Positions 25,724 through 34,974 of a stretch of DNA of 64,000 nt are shown here, in pieces. Source of the stretch: an uncultured Collinsella sp. Lineage in GTDB: Bacteria > Actinomycetota > Coriobacteriia > Coriobacteriales > Coriobacteriaceae. The notes under the pieces are model-generated. The model was not told the DNA's origin, made no database searches, and worked only from the letters and a program-made list of their open reading frames with translations. How positions within the stretch are numbered: the stretch's first letter is position 1; each line of letters opens with the position of its first letter. Location of the stretch: positions 1 through 64,000 of the forward strand of contig CAAERJ010000009.1 in assembly GCA_900758375.1 (NCBI GenBank), read 5' to 3'. Both the position numbers and the translations under genes were made by a program.

Positions 25724-26755
25724 GTGGCAAGGCGCCCGTCCAACGATACAGGTACGCGTCCGGTCTCCATGGCCGACGTCGCCCGCGCTGCCGGCGTTTC
25801 GCAGCAGACGGTTTCGCGCGTCGCCAACGGCTTGCCTAACGTTAACGAGCAGACGCGCCAGCGCGTACAGGCCGCTATGCAAAAGCTCGGCTTTCGTCCG
25901 AGTTATGCCGGTCGCTCGCTGCGCGACGGCCGTTATCATTCGGTCGGCCTGTGCGTCAACGATGTCACCAAGTTCGGCAACCTCTCAATGATCGACGGCA
26001 TCGCCAGCGCTGCTCGCGAGCATAATTGCGCCATCACGCTGGTCGAGATGTCCAAGACCGAGGAGTTTTCGCTTGCCGAGGCCACGCGTCGTATGGCCGC
26101 ATTGCCGGTGGACGGCATCATCATCGGCATGAGCCGCATGGCGCCCGATTTTGAGACGTTTGATCCACTGCCGGGCATTGGCACGGTCATCGTTACCATG
26201 TACGCGCACCCGCGGGTGACCACGGTCGACTCCGATCATTACGGCTGCTCGCTATTGCTTATGGATCACCTGTTTGAGCTGGGGCACGAGCAGATTCGCT
26301 ATATTGGCGGCCCGTCGTTCTCGGTCGACGAACAATTTCGTCGCGCCGGTTGGCAGGATGCACTCGAGCGTAAACACATCGAGCCGGCAGAGTCGCTCGA
26401 GGGCGACTGGTCTGCCAACAGCGGCTACGAGGCCGGCAGGTACCTGGCCGAGCACGACCGCACCATGACGGCGATCTATGCGGCAAACGATCAGATGGCA
26501 AATGGCGCGATTGCCGCGCTGCGTGATAGCGGCCTACGCGTGCCCGAGGACGTGAGCGTGGTGGGCGTCGACGATTCGCTCGATGATTTTGTGGCACACA
26601 ACGAGCTCACGACCGTGCGATTCGATCTACATCAGCGCGGACGCGAGGTGTTTGAGCATGCGGTTCCCGAGGCGGGTACGGCGGGCAAAACCGTTGCCAT
26701 TCGTATTCCCGGCCAGCTCATTATTCGACATAGCACGGCGATACTGCGCGCATAG
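25724..26755 (+). CDS. LacI-family repressor of galKT
   Basis: The 343-aa regulator has recognition helix GVSQQTVSRVAN, hinge FRPSYAGRSLRDG and a LacI sensor domain ending in a typical VPGQLIIRHST-like strand. I choose GTG 25724 after GAAGGTGATCCT; upstream in-frame starts lack a ribosome site. It is divergent from galK and flanked by three TATGAGTACGTTAACAT-type operators, so galactose-operon control and autoregulation are the natural reading. It is closely related to the three lac-cassette LacI proteins. Confidence 0.9.
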   Translation: MARRPSNDTGTRPVSMADVARAAGVSQQTVSRVANGLPNVNEQTRQRVQAAMQKLGFRPSYAGRSLRDGRYHSVGLCVNDVTKFGNLSMIDGIASAAREHNCAITLVEMSKTEEFSLAEATRRMAALPVDGIIIGMSRMAPDFETFDPLPGIGTVIVTMYAHPRVTTVDSDHYGCSLLLMDHLFELGHEQIRYIGGPSFSVDEQFRRAGWQDALERKHIEPAESLEGDWSANSGYEAGRYLAEHDRTMTAIYAANDQMANGAIAALRDSGLRVPEDVSVVGVDDSLDDFVAHNELTTVRFDLHQRGREVFEHAVPEAGTAGKTVAIRIPGQLIIRHSTAILRA

Positions 26756-26884
26756 TTTGTGCAGGTCAACGGCGGTATATTCCGCCTCAATAACAATCGA
26801 TAAGGATGCTGGCAGATAGCCGTGTCTATGAAGACGAGTGTTATGATAGACGGGTTCTTTTGTCTATCTAGGAGGCTTTGCCTG

Positions 26885-28045
26885 ATGGAGATCACCAAGG
26901 ATATCCGCTACATCGGTGTCGACGATCACGACATTGACCTGTTCGAGGGCCAGTACGATGTGTCCGAGAACGGTATGGCATACAACAGCTATGTTATCTT
27001 GGGCGACAAGATCGCTGTCGCCGATTCAGTCGACGGCGGTTTTGTTGACGAGTGGCTCGGCAACCTCGAGGCCGTGCTCGATGGCCGTACGCCCGACTAC
27101 CTGGTCGTCCATCACATGGAGCCCGACCACTCCGCCGGTATCGCTGCCTTTATGGAGCGCTATCCCCAGGCGCAGATCGTGGCCAGCATGGGTGCTTTCC
27201 GCATGATGGTCAACTACTTTGGCACCGACTTCCCCGAGCGCAAAATGGTCGTCAAAGAGGGCGATGTGCTCGATCTGGGCGGCCACAGCCTGACCTTTAT
27301 CGGCGCCCCCAACGTTCACTGGCCCGAGGTGCTCTTCTCCTACGAGTCCACCGACAAGGTGCTCTTTAGTGCCGACGGCTTTGGCAAGTTTGGCGCCAAC
27401 GACATCGAGGATCCCGAGGGCTGGGCTTGCGAGGCTCGCCGCTACTACTTTGGCATCGTCGGTAAGTTCGGCAAGTTCGTGCAGGCCGTTCTCAAGAAGG
27501 CCGCCGACCTGGACATTCAGATCATCTGCCCGCTCCACGGCCCCGTGCTGACCGAGAACCTGGGCTACTACCTCGACACCTATAATACCTGGTCGAGCTA
27601 TCAGCCCGAGGACGAGGGCATCACGATCGCCTATGCGAGCGTGTATGGCCATCTGAAGGCTGCCGTCGAGGAGCTCGCATCTGCGCTCGAGGCTCGCGGC
27701 CAGAAGGTCTCCGTCTTTGACCTGGCTCGCGACGACATGGCCGAGGCCGTTGAGGATGCGTTCCGCTACGACCGTCTGGTGCTCGCCTCCATTACCTATC
27801 AGGGCGAGATCTTCCCGTGCATGAGCACCTTTATCCACACGCTCGCCGAGCATGCCTACCAGAACCGTACCGTGGCGCTTGTCGAGTCCGGTTCCTGGGC
27901 GCCCGCTGCCGCCAAGGTTATGACCAAGGAGCTCGAGGGTATGAAGGACATCACCCTGACGCAGAACAAGGTGACCGTCCTGGGTTCGCTCAACGACGCC
28001 TCGCGTGCTCAGATCGAGGCCCTCGCCGACGAGCTCTCCAAGTAG
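26885..28045 (+). CDS. Flavodiiron protein (A-type flavoprotein, FprA-like)
   Basis: The 386-aa cytoplasmic enzyme reduces O2 to water, or NO to N2O, and protects anaerobes. The N-terminal metallo-beta-lactamase-like domain carries the diiron ligand set HHMEPDHSAG (about residue 76-85), VHWPE (about 143), SADGFG (about 164) and CPLHGPV (about 222). The C-terminal flavodoxin domain starts at TIAYASVYGHLK (about residue 249). No rubredoxin tail is present, so an external donor is needed. GGAGG lies 9 bp before ATG 26885; upstream in-frame ATGs are unsupported. It is monocistronic with a terminator at 28079. Confidence 0.93.
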   Translation: MEITKDIRYIGVDDHDIDLFEGQYDVSENGMAYNSYVILGDKIAVADSVDGGFVDEWLGNLEAVLDGRTPDYLVVHHMEPDHSAGIAAFMERYPQAQIVASMGAFRMMVNYFGTDFPERKMVVKEGDVLDLGGHSLTFIGAPNVHWPEVLFSYESTDKVLFSADGFGKFGANDIEDPEGWACEARRYYFGIVGKFGKFVQAVLKKAADLDIQIICPLHGPVLTENLGYYLDTYNTWSSYQPEDEGITIAYASVYGHLKAAVEELASALEARGQKVSVFDLARDDMAEAVEDAFRYDRLVLASITYQGEIFPCMSTFIHTLAEHAYQNRTVALVESGSWAPAAAKVMTKELEGMKDITLTQNKVTVLGSLNDASRAQIEALADELSK

Positions 28046-28078
28046 CGACACGTTCACTTTTGACGCTCAACCATCACA

Positions 28079-28121
28079 ACCACCACAAAGGGGACAGGCA
28101 CCTTTGTGGTGGTTTTTGTTT
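28079..28121. terminator. Terminator between flavodiiron and deoR genes
   Basis: AACCACCACAAAGG pairs with CCTTTGTGGTGGTT, then TTTG. The loop GGGACAGGCA recalls the similar terminator at 47352. Confidence 0.88.
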
Positions 28122-28923
28122 AAGCGCCGGCGATAACGAGGGCTGGACGTGCGCTGTCGGCGGTGTCGGCGATTGAGGTGGCGACGGCATGATCGGGGTC
28201 ACGGTCCATCACGATGGCGTCGACATCGGTCAGCTCGGCAAAACGGTACATGCCGCGTCCGTTGACCTTACTGGCGTCCATGAGGGCGACGCTTTGATGG
28301 GCCGCGGCGATCATAGCCGTTTTGGTCTCGGCCATCTGGGGAAAGTCGGTCGTAAAGCCGCAGCTGGAGACAAAGGCGCCGGGGCACATGACGGCCAGAT
28401 CGGCATGGACCATTTGGAGCGCCTGCATAGTGAGCGGTCCGTACAAATAACGATGGCCTTTGCGCAGCGCCCCGCCCAGCATGACGACATCGACCGAGGG
28501 CATGCTCTCGTCGATGTAATCGGCAATGGTAATGTCGGCCGTGATGACGGTGATGCCGTTGCGCTGGTCGAGGAGCCGGACAAACTCGAGCGCCGTGGTG
28601 CCCGAGTCGACGAGCAGCGTGTCGCCGTCATTGACGAGCTCGATGGCGCTTTGCGCGATGGCCTGCTTGGCGGCGACGTTGACATTGATGCGGCGATCCT
28701 GCGTGGAGACGGTCAGGCGTTTGTGGAGCGAGACGGCACCGCCGTGCGTGCGGCGCAGCTTGCCTGCTTCGGCGAGCGCGTCCAGGTCGGCGCGGGCGGT
28801 GACGGAGGACACGCCAAAGGTCTGGGCGATTTCTGCCACCTGAACGGAGGCGTTATGTTCGAGCATCTCCATGATAGCGGCGCGACGTTCGTCGGCAAAA
28901 GCTCGGGTTGTTGCATGGGCCAT
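28120..28923 (-). CDS. DeoR-family transcriptional regulator
   Basis: The protein of about 267 aa has a DeoR winged helix (VAEIAQTFGVSSVTARADLDALAEAGKLRRTHGGA, here described by its parts: VAEIAQTFGVSS and ARADLDALAEAG) near residues 28-62 and a phosphosugar-sensing C-terminal domain with LLVDSGTTALEFVRLL. I choose ATG 28923 after ATGGAGCAAGC; an ATG at 28980 has only a weak A-rich upstream. It is divergent from the class II aldolase gene at 29258, so aldolase control is plausible. Between them lies the TGTTCGATATTG site shared with lacF and lacG2. Confidence 0.87.
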   Translation of the reverse strand: MAHATTRAFADERRAAIMEMLEHNASVQVAEIAQTFGVSSVTARADLDALAEAGKLRRTHGGAVSLHKRLTVSTQDRRINVNVAAKQAIAQSAIELVNDGDTLLVDSGTTALEFVRLLDQRNGITVITADITIADYIDESMPSVDVVMLGGALRKGHRYLYGPLTMQALQMVHADLAVMCPGAFVSSCGFTTDFPQMAETKTAMIAAAHQSVALMDASKVNGRGMYRFAELTDVDAIVMDRDPDHAVATSIADTADSARPALVIAGA

Positions 28924-29047
28924 GCTTGCTCCATTCTCGGCTAAATATGCAGGAATTGTGTTGACTCTATTTTCGTTCATTTTCTTTTTGAGTAAGAAAA
29001 CACCTTTCGATTACTTATCTTTTCTATAAAAAAAAGACGCTCAACGC

Positions 29048-29067
29048 CCAAAATTCAATATCGAACA
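29048..29067 (-). promoter_or_regulatory. Candidate DeoR/LacR site before the aldolase
   Basis: On the minus strand TGTTCGATATTGAATTTTGG matches the exact 12-mer found before lacF and lacG2. It lies in the 334-bp deoR-aldolase gap; nothing else distinct was seen there apart from A-rich stretches near 28985-29035. Confidence 0.45.
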
Positions 29068-29257
29068 CGCCCACTCGGCTTCAATTCCTTCCGTTTGCTT
29101 TTCAAAAACGACGGTATTGACCTGCATGGGCTCAATATCTCGCACGTGTAAAGCCGCTGAATTTCATACAATGAGCGCAGCAAAACGCAAGGTAAAACGC
29201 CTTGTGAACAACTACGCCCGATGTCCAGATGCGGGCGAGGGAGAGGAGCAAACGCTC

Positions 29258-30115
29258 ATGGCACTTGTTACCACCGAAAAGATGCTCAAGGACGCTCAGG
29301 CCGGCCACTACGCCGTCGGTGCGTTCAACGTCGAGAACCTCGAGTTTGTTATGGCCGTTCTGGCCGCTGCCGAGGAGACCAAGTCCCCCGTCATCATGCA
29401 GACCACCCCGGGCACCATCAAGACCGCCGGTCTGGACTACTTCTACGGCATGGTCAAGGCTGCCGCCGAGCGCGCTTCCGTGCCCGTCGCTCTGCACCTC
29501 GATCACGGCGATGGCTATGACCGCTGCATGCAGGCTTTCCGCACTGGCTACACCTCTGTCATGATTGACGGTTCGCACGAGTCTTTCGAGGACAACATCG
29601 CTCTGACCAAGTCCGTCGCCGACGCTGGCCGCGCCATGGGCGTGCCCGTCGAGGCTGAGCTCGGTAAGGTTGGCGGCAAGGAGGACGACGGTCCCGCGGT
29701 TGAGGGCGAGAGCCCCTACACCGATCCGGCCGAGGCCAAGGAGTTCGTCGAGCGTACCGGCTGCACCTCCCTCGCAATTGGCGTTGGCACCAGCCACGGT
29801 GTGTACACGAGCGATCCGCACATCGAGCAGTCCGTGGTCAAGGCCATCCGCGACGCCGTCGACGTGCCGCTGGTCCTGCACGGCACCTCCGGTGTGCCCG
29901 ATGAGCAGGTTGCCGAGGCTGTGAAGAACGGCATCTGCAAGGTTAATTACGCCACCGAGCTGCGTCAGGCCTACACCAAGGGCTTCATGGCCTACATGGC
30001 CGAGAACCCCGCCTGCTTCGATCCCAAGAAGCCGGCCAAGGAGGGCATGCGTGAGATCACCGAGCTGGTTAAGATCCGCATGACCAACCTCAACTCTGTG
30101 GGCAAAGCAGAGTAA
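29258..30115 (+). CDS. Class II fructose/tagatose-1,6-bisphosphate aldolase
   Basis: The 285-aa zinc aldolase splits a ketohexose bisphosphate to dihydroxyacetone phosphate and glyceraldehyde-3-phosphate. Zinc-ligand and catalytic segments are visible: LHLDHGDGYD (about residues 79-88), IDGSHESFEDN, VEAELGKVGGKEDD, GTSHGVYTSDP and VLHGTSGV. Both the FbaA and GatY/KbaY groups fit. No class I LacD is in the window, while lacA, lacB and lacC are, and this gene shares a TGTTCGATATTG site with lacF; so it may close the tagatose-6-phosphate pathway, perhaps as well as serving glycolysis. ATG 29258 follows GAGAGGAGC. An upstream ATG at 29117 is unsupported. Confidence 0.9.
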   Translation: MALVTTEKMLKDAQAGHYAVGAFNVENLEFVMAVLAAAEETKSPVIMQTTPGTIKTAGLDYFYGMVKAAAERASVPVALHLDHGDGYDRCMQAFRTGYTSVMIDGSHESFEDNIALTKSVADAGRAMGVPVEAELGKVGGKEDDGPAVEGESPYTDPAEAKEFVERTGCTSLAIGVGTSHGVYTSDPHIEQSVVKAIRDAVDVPLVLHGTSGVPDEQVAEAVKNGICKVNYATELRQAYTKGFMAYMAENPACFDPKKPAKEGMREITELVKIRMTNLNSVGKAE

Positions 30116-30148
30116 CAGCAAGGGTACTCCGACTCGCTACATATCCCG

Positions 30149-30273
30149 GGGAGGGACGAGGGCTTAGTTCCCCAATCGTCCTCGGGCATGCAAAAAGCCT
30201 CGCTGCGCACTTCGTGCGGCGAGGCTTTTTGCCCCCTGCGGAAAGATTGGGGAACTAAGCCCTCGTCCCTCCC
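30149..30273. repeat. 29-bp-arm palindrome with conserved terminator core, copy 1
   Basis: Left arm 30149-30177 and right arm 30245-30273 are perfectly complementary over 29 bp. Between them is the stem GCAAAAAGCCTCGC / GCGAGGCTTTTTGC, capped by CGCACTTCGTGCG, which acts as the aldolase terminator. The core text is almost the same as in the copy at 62240-62368, but the arms are unrelated in sequence. Confidence 0.9.
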
Positions 30274-30356
30274 AGGTTGACCTACTCGAGGTCGTCGCCC
30301 TTGTGGCGTTGGGGCGGAAATGGGTGGGGCGTCAGGGCTTCTTTGTTGATGAGGGG

Positions 30357-30566
30357 TTAGTATGCCCGGGCTTGGTTGGGGAATGACTTGTTTAGGGATG
30401 CTTGGAGTTTTTCGAACGATGCTCGCAAGTTAAGATTCTGATCGGTTGAGCGTTTGGGTTTTGAGGTTGGGGAGTCGAAGAGGCCGTTTCTCTGTGTCGG
30501 GGGGAAGGAGAAAAGGTCTGCATGTGTTAGGGATGGCTGCTGTGCTGCGTCATTGGAAGAATGCAT
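30357..30566 (-). CDS. Possible small protein, unknown
   Basis: This 69-aa reading frame is rich in Ser, Asn, Gln and Pro (it contains LFSFPPTQRNGLFDSP) and has no recognised motif. GGAGG lies 10 bp before its ATG. A different open frame without an ATG ends 4 bp upstream (…VRNLLVDIEEAA then TAA), so the pair could be a small two-gene unit or the remains of a larger gene. Base composition here is lower in GC than in the neighbours. Apart from this, the 30274-30820 gap shows no feature I can name. Confidence 0.3.
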   Translation of the reverse strand: MHSSNDAAQQPSLTHADLFSFPPTQRNGLFDSPTSKPKRSTDQNLNLRASFEKLQASLNKSFPNQARAY

Positions 30567-30820
30567 GCTTATGCGGCCTCCTCGATGTCCACCAAAAGGT
30601 TGCGCACGGGGTGTGCTGCTAGGTCCCGTGCGTTGGCAGTATTATGCCGCGGCTGCTGCAAAGAAGTGCTAAAGAAAGGCTTAATGAGGTTTGACGTTGC
30701 GATGAAACCGCAGGTAAAAGCTATCGAGTAACACTCTTGAAAGGTTTTGAGCTTAAGGGCTTTCTAAGGTTTGTGGCGCGGATGTGGCTTGCCTGTGTGG
30801 GGCGTGTGGACGGCTCGTTC

Positions 30821-31810
30821 CTAGCGCTGCGGTGCGGCGGCGCGTACTTGTTCGATGACCTTTTCCATCGTGGCGTCGATGTGGTCTTTTTTGAGCTCGC
30901 ATTCCCAGATGGTTATGGGCGTCCAGCCCATTTGAGTGAGTGCTGCCACGGCGGCTCGGTCGCGCTCGACGTTGCGGCGGAACTTTGCTTCCCAAAAGTC
31001 AACATTGCGCTTGGGCTGGCTAGGGTTGCACTTGGGGCAGCGGTGCCAAAAGCAGCCGTTGACGAAGATGGCGATCTTGCGCCCGGGGAAGGCGATGTCG
31101 GGTTTTCCGGGCACCTTCCATTCCAGACGGTATCCCGTAAGGCCTGCGGCGCGCAGGCGCTGGCGAACGAGCAGCTCGGGTTTGGTGTTCGCACGCTTGT
31201 TGCCCTTCATGGATTTTTTGATGGCGGCGCGACGGCGCACGAGCTCACGCTCGTCGGCGGAGAGGTCCGAGGTGTCGATGCCGTCCAGCAGGCCGGGCTT
31301 GGGGCGCTTTTTGCTGCGGCGCTTAGGTGCGCGCTTGGGCTTGGCGACGGGGCGTTCGGTCGTGGCGGCCTCGGCATCTTTGGCAGTGCTGTTGACCTTA
31401 AGCCGATCTTCCTTCAACTCAATCAGGGCATCAATGAGCCCCTTGTCGGCGGGCATCCACTCAACGGTGGCAAGCGAGGTGCGCGGAATCCAACGGATAT
31501 CGAGCTGACGGTCGTGCTTCTGGGGTTCATCGGATTCATCGGCGAGCGAGCAGTAGTAGCATTCCATGGAGAGATGAAAATCGGGGTAGTCATACTCAAC
31601 GGTATAGAAATCGCGCAGGTTGGTGACTTTTACCTGCAGCTCTTCCATGAGCTCGCGGCGTACGGCGTCTTCGGGCGTCTCGCCGCGCATGAGCTTGCCA
31701 CCTGGGAACTCCCAAAGTCCCTGCATGTCGCCATAGCCGCGCTGTACGGCCAGTAGCTCGTCGGATCCTTCCTTGCGAATGATCCCAGCGGCAACATGAA
31801 CAGTCTTCAA
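30821..31810 (-). CDS. Nudix (MutT-like) hydrolase fused to Vsr-type mismatch endonuclease
   Basis: The 329-aa protein joins two mutation-avoidance domains. Residues 1-135 are MutT-like, with the Nudix box G38…E44…R52-E53…E56-E57 (GGKLMRGETPEDAVRREL), predicted to clear oxidised dGTP; the usual box glycine is Q59. Residues 136-185 form a Lys/Arg/Pro-rich linker. Residues 190-329 are Vsr-like: KRANTKPELLVRQRL, D239 in PDIAFPG, NGCFWHRCPKC (H256 and zinc-type cysteines) and NVERDRAAV, as in the enzyme that nicks T:G mismatches. The start is TTG 31810 with GAGAGGA 6-7 bp upstream; the longer frame to 32395 runs antisense through the ABC gene and is not real. No dcm gene is nearby. Confidence 0.85.
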   Translation of the reverse strand: MKTVHVAAGIIRKEGSDELLAVQRGYGDMQGLWEFPGGKLMRGETPEDAVRRELMEELQVKVTNLRDFYTVEYDYPDFHLSMECYYCSLADESDEPQKHDRQLDIRWIPRTSLATVEWMPADKGLIDALIELKEDRLKVNSTAKDAEAATTERPVAKPKRAPKRRSKKRPKPGLLDGIDTSDLSADERELVRRRAAIKKSMKGNKRANTKPELLVRQRLRAAGLTGYRLEWKVPGKPDIAFPGRKIAIFVNGCFWHRCPKCNPSQPKRNVDFWEAKFRRNVERDRAAVAALTQMGWTPITIWECELKKDHIDATMEKVIEQVRAAAPQR

Positions 31811-31958
31811 CAGGAGTCCTCTCTCAACATCAACACGTGACAGGCTAACTACCCGCACCTTACACAACGGTAAGGCAAGCGTAAGCCATATCGATGGTAG
31901 CCGACTCGGCTTCTTGCGACTATAGATGCCGTAGACTAATCGCAAGAAAGGACTCGGT

Positions 31959-32744
31959 ATGCAAACCACGCACATGGCGACCCCGGTATTGGAGGTCGCG
32001 CATCTCGAAAAGGTATATGGAGCGCTGGGCAACGTGACCCGTGCGCTCAACGACGTCAGCTTTACCGTCAACCGCGGTGAATTCGTTGGCATCATGGGCG
32101 CTTCGGGCTCGGGCAAGTCGACGTTGCTCAACTGCGTGTCGACCATCGATAGCGCCACGAGCGGCACCATCCGCATCAACGGCCAGGACGTAACACGCAT
32201 GAAGCAGGCTAAGCTTTCGCAGTTCCGCCGCGAGGAGCTCGGCTTTATCTTCCAGGATTCCAACCTGCTCGATACACTCACGGCACGCGAGAACATCGCC
32301 CTGCCGCTCACCATCGCCCGCACAAACTCGGCAGAGATCTCGACCCGCGTGCAGGATGTGGCAGCGCGCCTGTCCATCAGCCAGGTGCTCGACAAGTATC
32401 CCTACCAGATGTCCGGCGGCCAGCAGCAGCGCGTTGCCGCGGCTCGCGCGCTCGTCACCGACCCCACCATGATCATGGCCGACGAGCCCACCGGCGCCCT
32501 CGATTCCAAGAGCGCCCGTTTGCTGCTCGAGAGCCTGGAGGCTCTTAATCGCCGTCTACGCGCCACCGTGCTCATGGTCACGCACGACAGCTTTGCCGCC
32601 AGCTACACGAGCCGTGTGCTGTTTATTCGCGACGGCAAGATCTTCACCGAGCTGCGCCGCGGCGACACCGACCGCCGAGAGTTCTTCGACCGCATTATGG
32701 AGGTCGTTGCCATGATGGGCGGTGAGGGCTCCGATGCTCTGTAA
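31959..32744 (+). CDS. ABC transporter ATPase, BceA/MacB type
   Basis: The 261-aa ATPase powers the FtsX-type permease encoded next. Walker A GASGSGKST (about residues 47-55), Q-loop FQDSN, signature MSGGQQQR (about 150) and Walker B IMADEPTGALD (about 170) are all intact, as is the switch histidine in MVTHD. It overlaps the permease start by 11 bp, so the two are translationally coupled. GAAAGGACTCGGT precedes the ATG. Relatives export or sense antimicrobial peptides; no BceRS two-component pair is adjacent, so the signal is unknown. Confidence 0.92.
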   Translation: MQTTHMATPVLEVAHLEKVYGALGNVTRALNDVSFTVNRGEFVGIMGASGSGKSTLLNCVSTIDSATSGTIRINGQDVTRMKQAKLSQFRREELGFIFQDSNLLDTLTARENIALPLTIARTNSAEISTRVQDVAARLSISQVLDKYPYQMSGGQQQRVAAARALVTDPTMIMADEPTGALDSKSARLLLESLEALNRRLRATVLMVTHDSFAASYTSRVLFIRDGKIFTELRRGDTDRREFFDRIMEVVAMMGGEGSDAL

Positions 32745-34938
32745 ACTCGCTTGGGGCAACGTCCGCCGCGCCGGCCGCGACTACCTCGTCTACCTTTTGA
32801 CGCTCACCCTGGGCGTCACGGTCTTCTATGCTTTTAACACCATCTCGATGCAGGTCGACATCGCCGGAATCGATGAAGAGGGCTTGGCGCAGGTTATGGG
32901 CAGCATGCTCGGCGACCTGACGTACTTTTTGGCCGGTGTCATGGCCTTTTTGATGGTGTACGCCAATAACTTCATCATGAAACGCCGAAAGAAGGAGTTT
33001 GGCCTGTACCAGGTGCTCGGCATGGGGCGAGGGCGCGTCGCCACGATCATGGCGCTCGAGACCGTGATAGTGTCGGTCGTGGCCTTTGTCGCCGGCATTG
33101 TGCTGGGTGTGGGACTCTCCCAGCTCATGACGTTCTTTACGGCCTCGCTTTTTAAGACACAGATCGCCAATTTCCACTTCTTTTTCTCGGTGCATGCGTT
33201 CAATCTGACCCTTGCCTGCATGCTCGTAATGTTTGTGCTCACGCTACTGCTGAACCTTCGCGCCGTGCGTCGTACCAAACTCATCGAGCTTATGGGTGCC
33301 GAGCGTCGCAACGAGAGCATCAAGACACGCAACCCCTGGATCGCGATTGCCATCTTTGCCGTGGGCGTGGTGCTTGTGGGCGTGGCCTATTACCGTCTGC
33401 TACGTGATGGGTTCCCGCTAACCGCGACGGACAGCAAGCTGCAAGAGGCCATGAACCAGTTTGGTATTACGACCGCTATGGTTACCGTGGGCACCTTTGC
33501 CCTGTTCTGGGGACTCTCGGGCATGCTCATCAAGCTGCTGCAGAGCCTGCGCGGCGTGTATTGGCGCGGCCTCAACATGTTTACCGTGCGCCAGCTTGCG
33601 GCCAAGGTCAACACGGTGTGCTTTTCGATGGGCGTCATCGCGATGCTCCTGTTTTTGGCCATCACCTCGGTGACGTGCGGTATGTCAATTGCCAACGTGA
33701 TGAACGAAAACCTGGAGCGCTATAACCCTGTTGATGTGTCTCAGACGTATGTCTATTACACGCCCGATACGTTCGACTACTACAAAGAGTACGTCAATCC
33801 GTCTGATGAAGCCGATCGTATGGTGCTGGCCGATACAACGGTCGATTTGTACCCCGCATGGCACGGTAAGGACAAGTCGGCGGGCAACAACGACGAGACC
33901 GGCAAGAAGGTCAATATCGCCGATGTTGCCGGTGAGCATGTGCAGATCGATTCGTATCTGAGTTACCCGGTTGGCGGCTCGAATCCTTCGGTGACCCCAA
34001 GTGAGATGTGCAAGATCATGGGCGAAAAGCTTCCCAAGGCGTTCGGGGGTAGCAATGCCGATACGATGGGTCTGTTTGTGACGCCGGCGAGCCAGTACAA
34101 CAAACTGCGTCAGATGATGGGCGAGGAGCCGGTGCACATCGGTCACGACCAGTATCTGCTCACATGTGATATGGGCGGCGAACTGGTCGACCTGTACACC
34201 AAGTATATGGCTGGCGGCCATGCCCTTACCTTGGGCGGGCATACGCTCAAGCCCGCAACCGATAAGTCGGACGAAGATACGGCGGCCATCGCCAACTCGG
34301 CGATGGGCAGTAATCCGGGTACCGTCGTCGTTGCCGACGAGCTGTTGTCCCAGCTTAATCTGCAGCCGTATTCCAGTAGCCTGCTCGTTAACTACAAACA
34401 GGGGATAGATACGACCGAGGCAGACGAGAGCATTAAATACACTCTGCTCGACAATCTGCTCGTTGACGGCAAAGAGCCGGGGTTGTGGGGAACCTTCATC
34501 ACACGCTCCGAGATGTATACGCAGGCGGCGCATATGAACGGCATGATTAGCTATCTGGCCATCTACATTGGCTTTGTACTGGTCGTTGCGTGCGCGGCGA
34601 TACTGTCGATCCAGCAGCTCTCCAATGTGGCCGACGGCGGCCGCAGCTATCGTGTGCTGGCACAGATCGGCTGTGACGACCGCCAGATTCGTCATTCGGT
34701 GATGGCGCAGCAAGCGGTGTTCTTCCTGTTCCCGCTGGCAGTGGGCCTGGCGCACTCCTTTGTGGCACTTAAGGTGATCATCGAGATGGTGAGCACGTTC
34801 GGAGATATGAGCATCGGCGGCACCGTGGGCCTCACCTGTGCGATCTTCCTGGCGGCCTACGGCGGCTACTTCCTGGTGACGTACCTCATGAGCGCCGGCA
34901 TGGTACAAGCTGCCATAGCCACCCTCTACAGCGAGTAA
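32734..34938 (+). CDS. ABC permease, BceB/FtsX family
   Basis: The 734-aa membrane protein has the BceB plan: about ten transmembrane helices with a large extracytoplasmic domain (about residues 310-590) between helices seven and eight, and an FtsX domain at each end (residues 55-190 and 600-730). ATG 32734 overlaps the ATPase end. With the ATPase it probably removes or detects cell-wall-active peptides. A membrane LuxR regulator is convergent at 35124, with a structured element in between, so a functional link with it is uncertain. Confidence 0.9.
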   Translation: MLCKLAWGNVRRAGRDYLVYLLTLTLGVTVFYAFNTISMQVDIAGIDEEGLAQVMGSMLGDLTYFLAGVMAFLMVYANNFIMKRRKKEFGLYQVLGMGRGRVATIMALETVIVSVVAFVAGIVLGVGLSQLMTFFTASLFKTQIANFHFFFSVHAFNLTLACMLVMFVLTLLLNLRAVRRTKLIELMGAERRNESIKTRNPWIAIAIFAVGVVLVGVAYYRLLRDGFPLTATDSKLQEAMNQFGITTAMVTVGTFALFWGLSGMLIKLLQSLRGVYWRGLNMFTVRQLAAKVNTVCFSMGVIAMLLFLAITSVTCGMSIANVMNENLERYNPVDVSQTYVYYTPDTFDYYKEYVNPSDEADRMVLADTTVDLYPAWHGKDKSAGNNDETGKKVNIADVAGEHVQIDSYLSYPVGGSNPSVTPSEMCKIMGEKLPKAFGGSNADTMGLFVTPASQYNKLRQMMGEEPVHIGHDQYLLTCDMGGELVDLYTKYMAGGHALTLGGHTLKPATDKSDEDTAAIANSAMGSNPGTVVVADELLSQLNLQPYSSSLLVNYKQGIDTTEADESIKYTLLDNLLVDGKEPGLWGTFITRSEMYTQAAHMNGMISYLAIYIGFVLVVACAAILSIQQLSNVADGGRSYRVLAQIGCDDRQIRHSVMAQQAVFFLFPLAVGLAHSFVALKVIIEMVSTFGDMSIGGTVGLTCAIFLAAYGGYFLVTYLMSAGMVQAAIATLYSE

Positions 34939-34974
34939 CTCGTTCAGCTTGGAATTATCGTAGGTTGAGCATAA

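Noticed and set aside
31811..32395. N-terminal extension of the Nudix-Vsr reading frame
   Set aside because: It runs antisense through the divergent ABC ATPase gene and its promoter. The TTG at 31810 has a good ribosome site and begins exactly at the Nudix domain.
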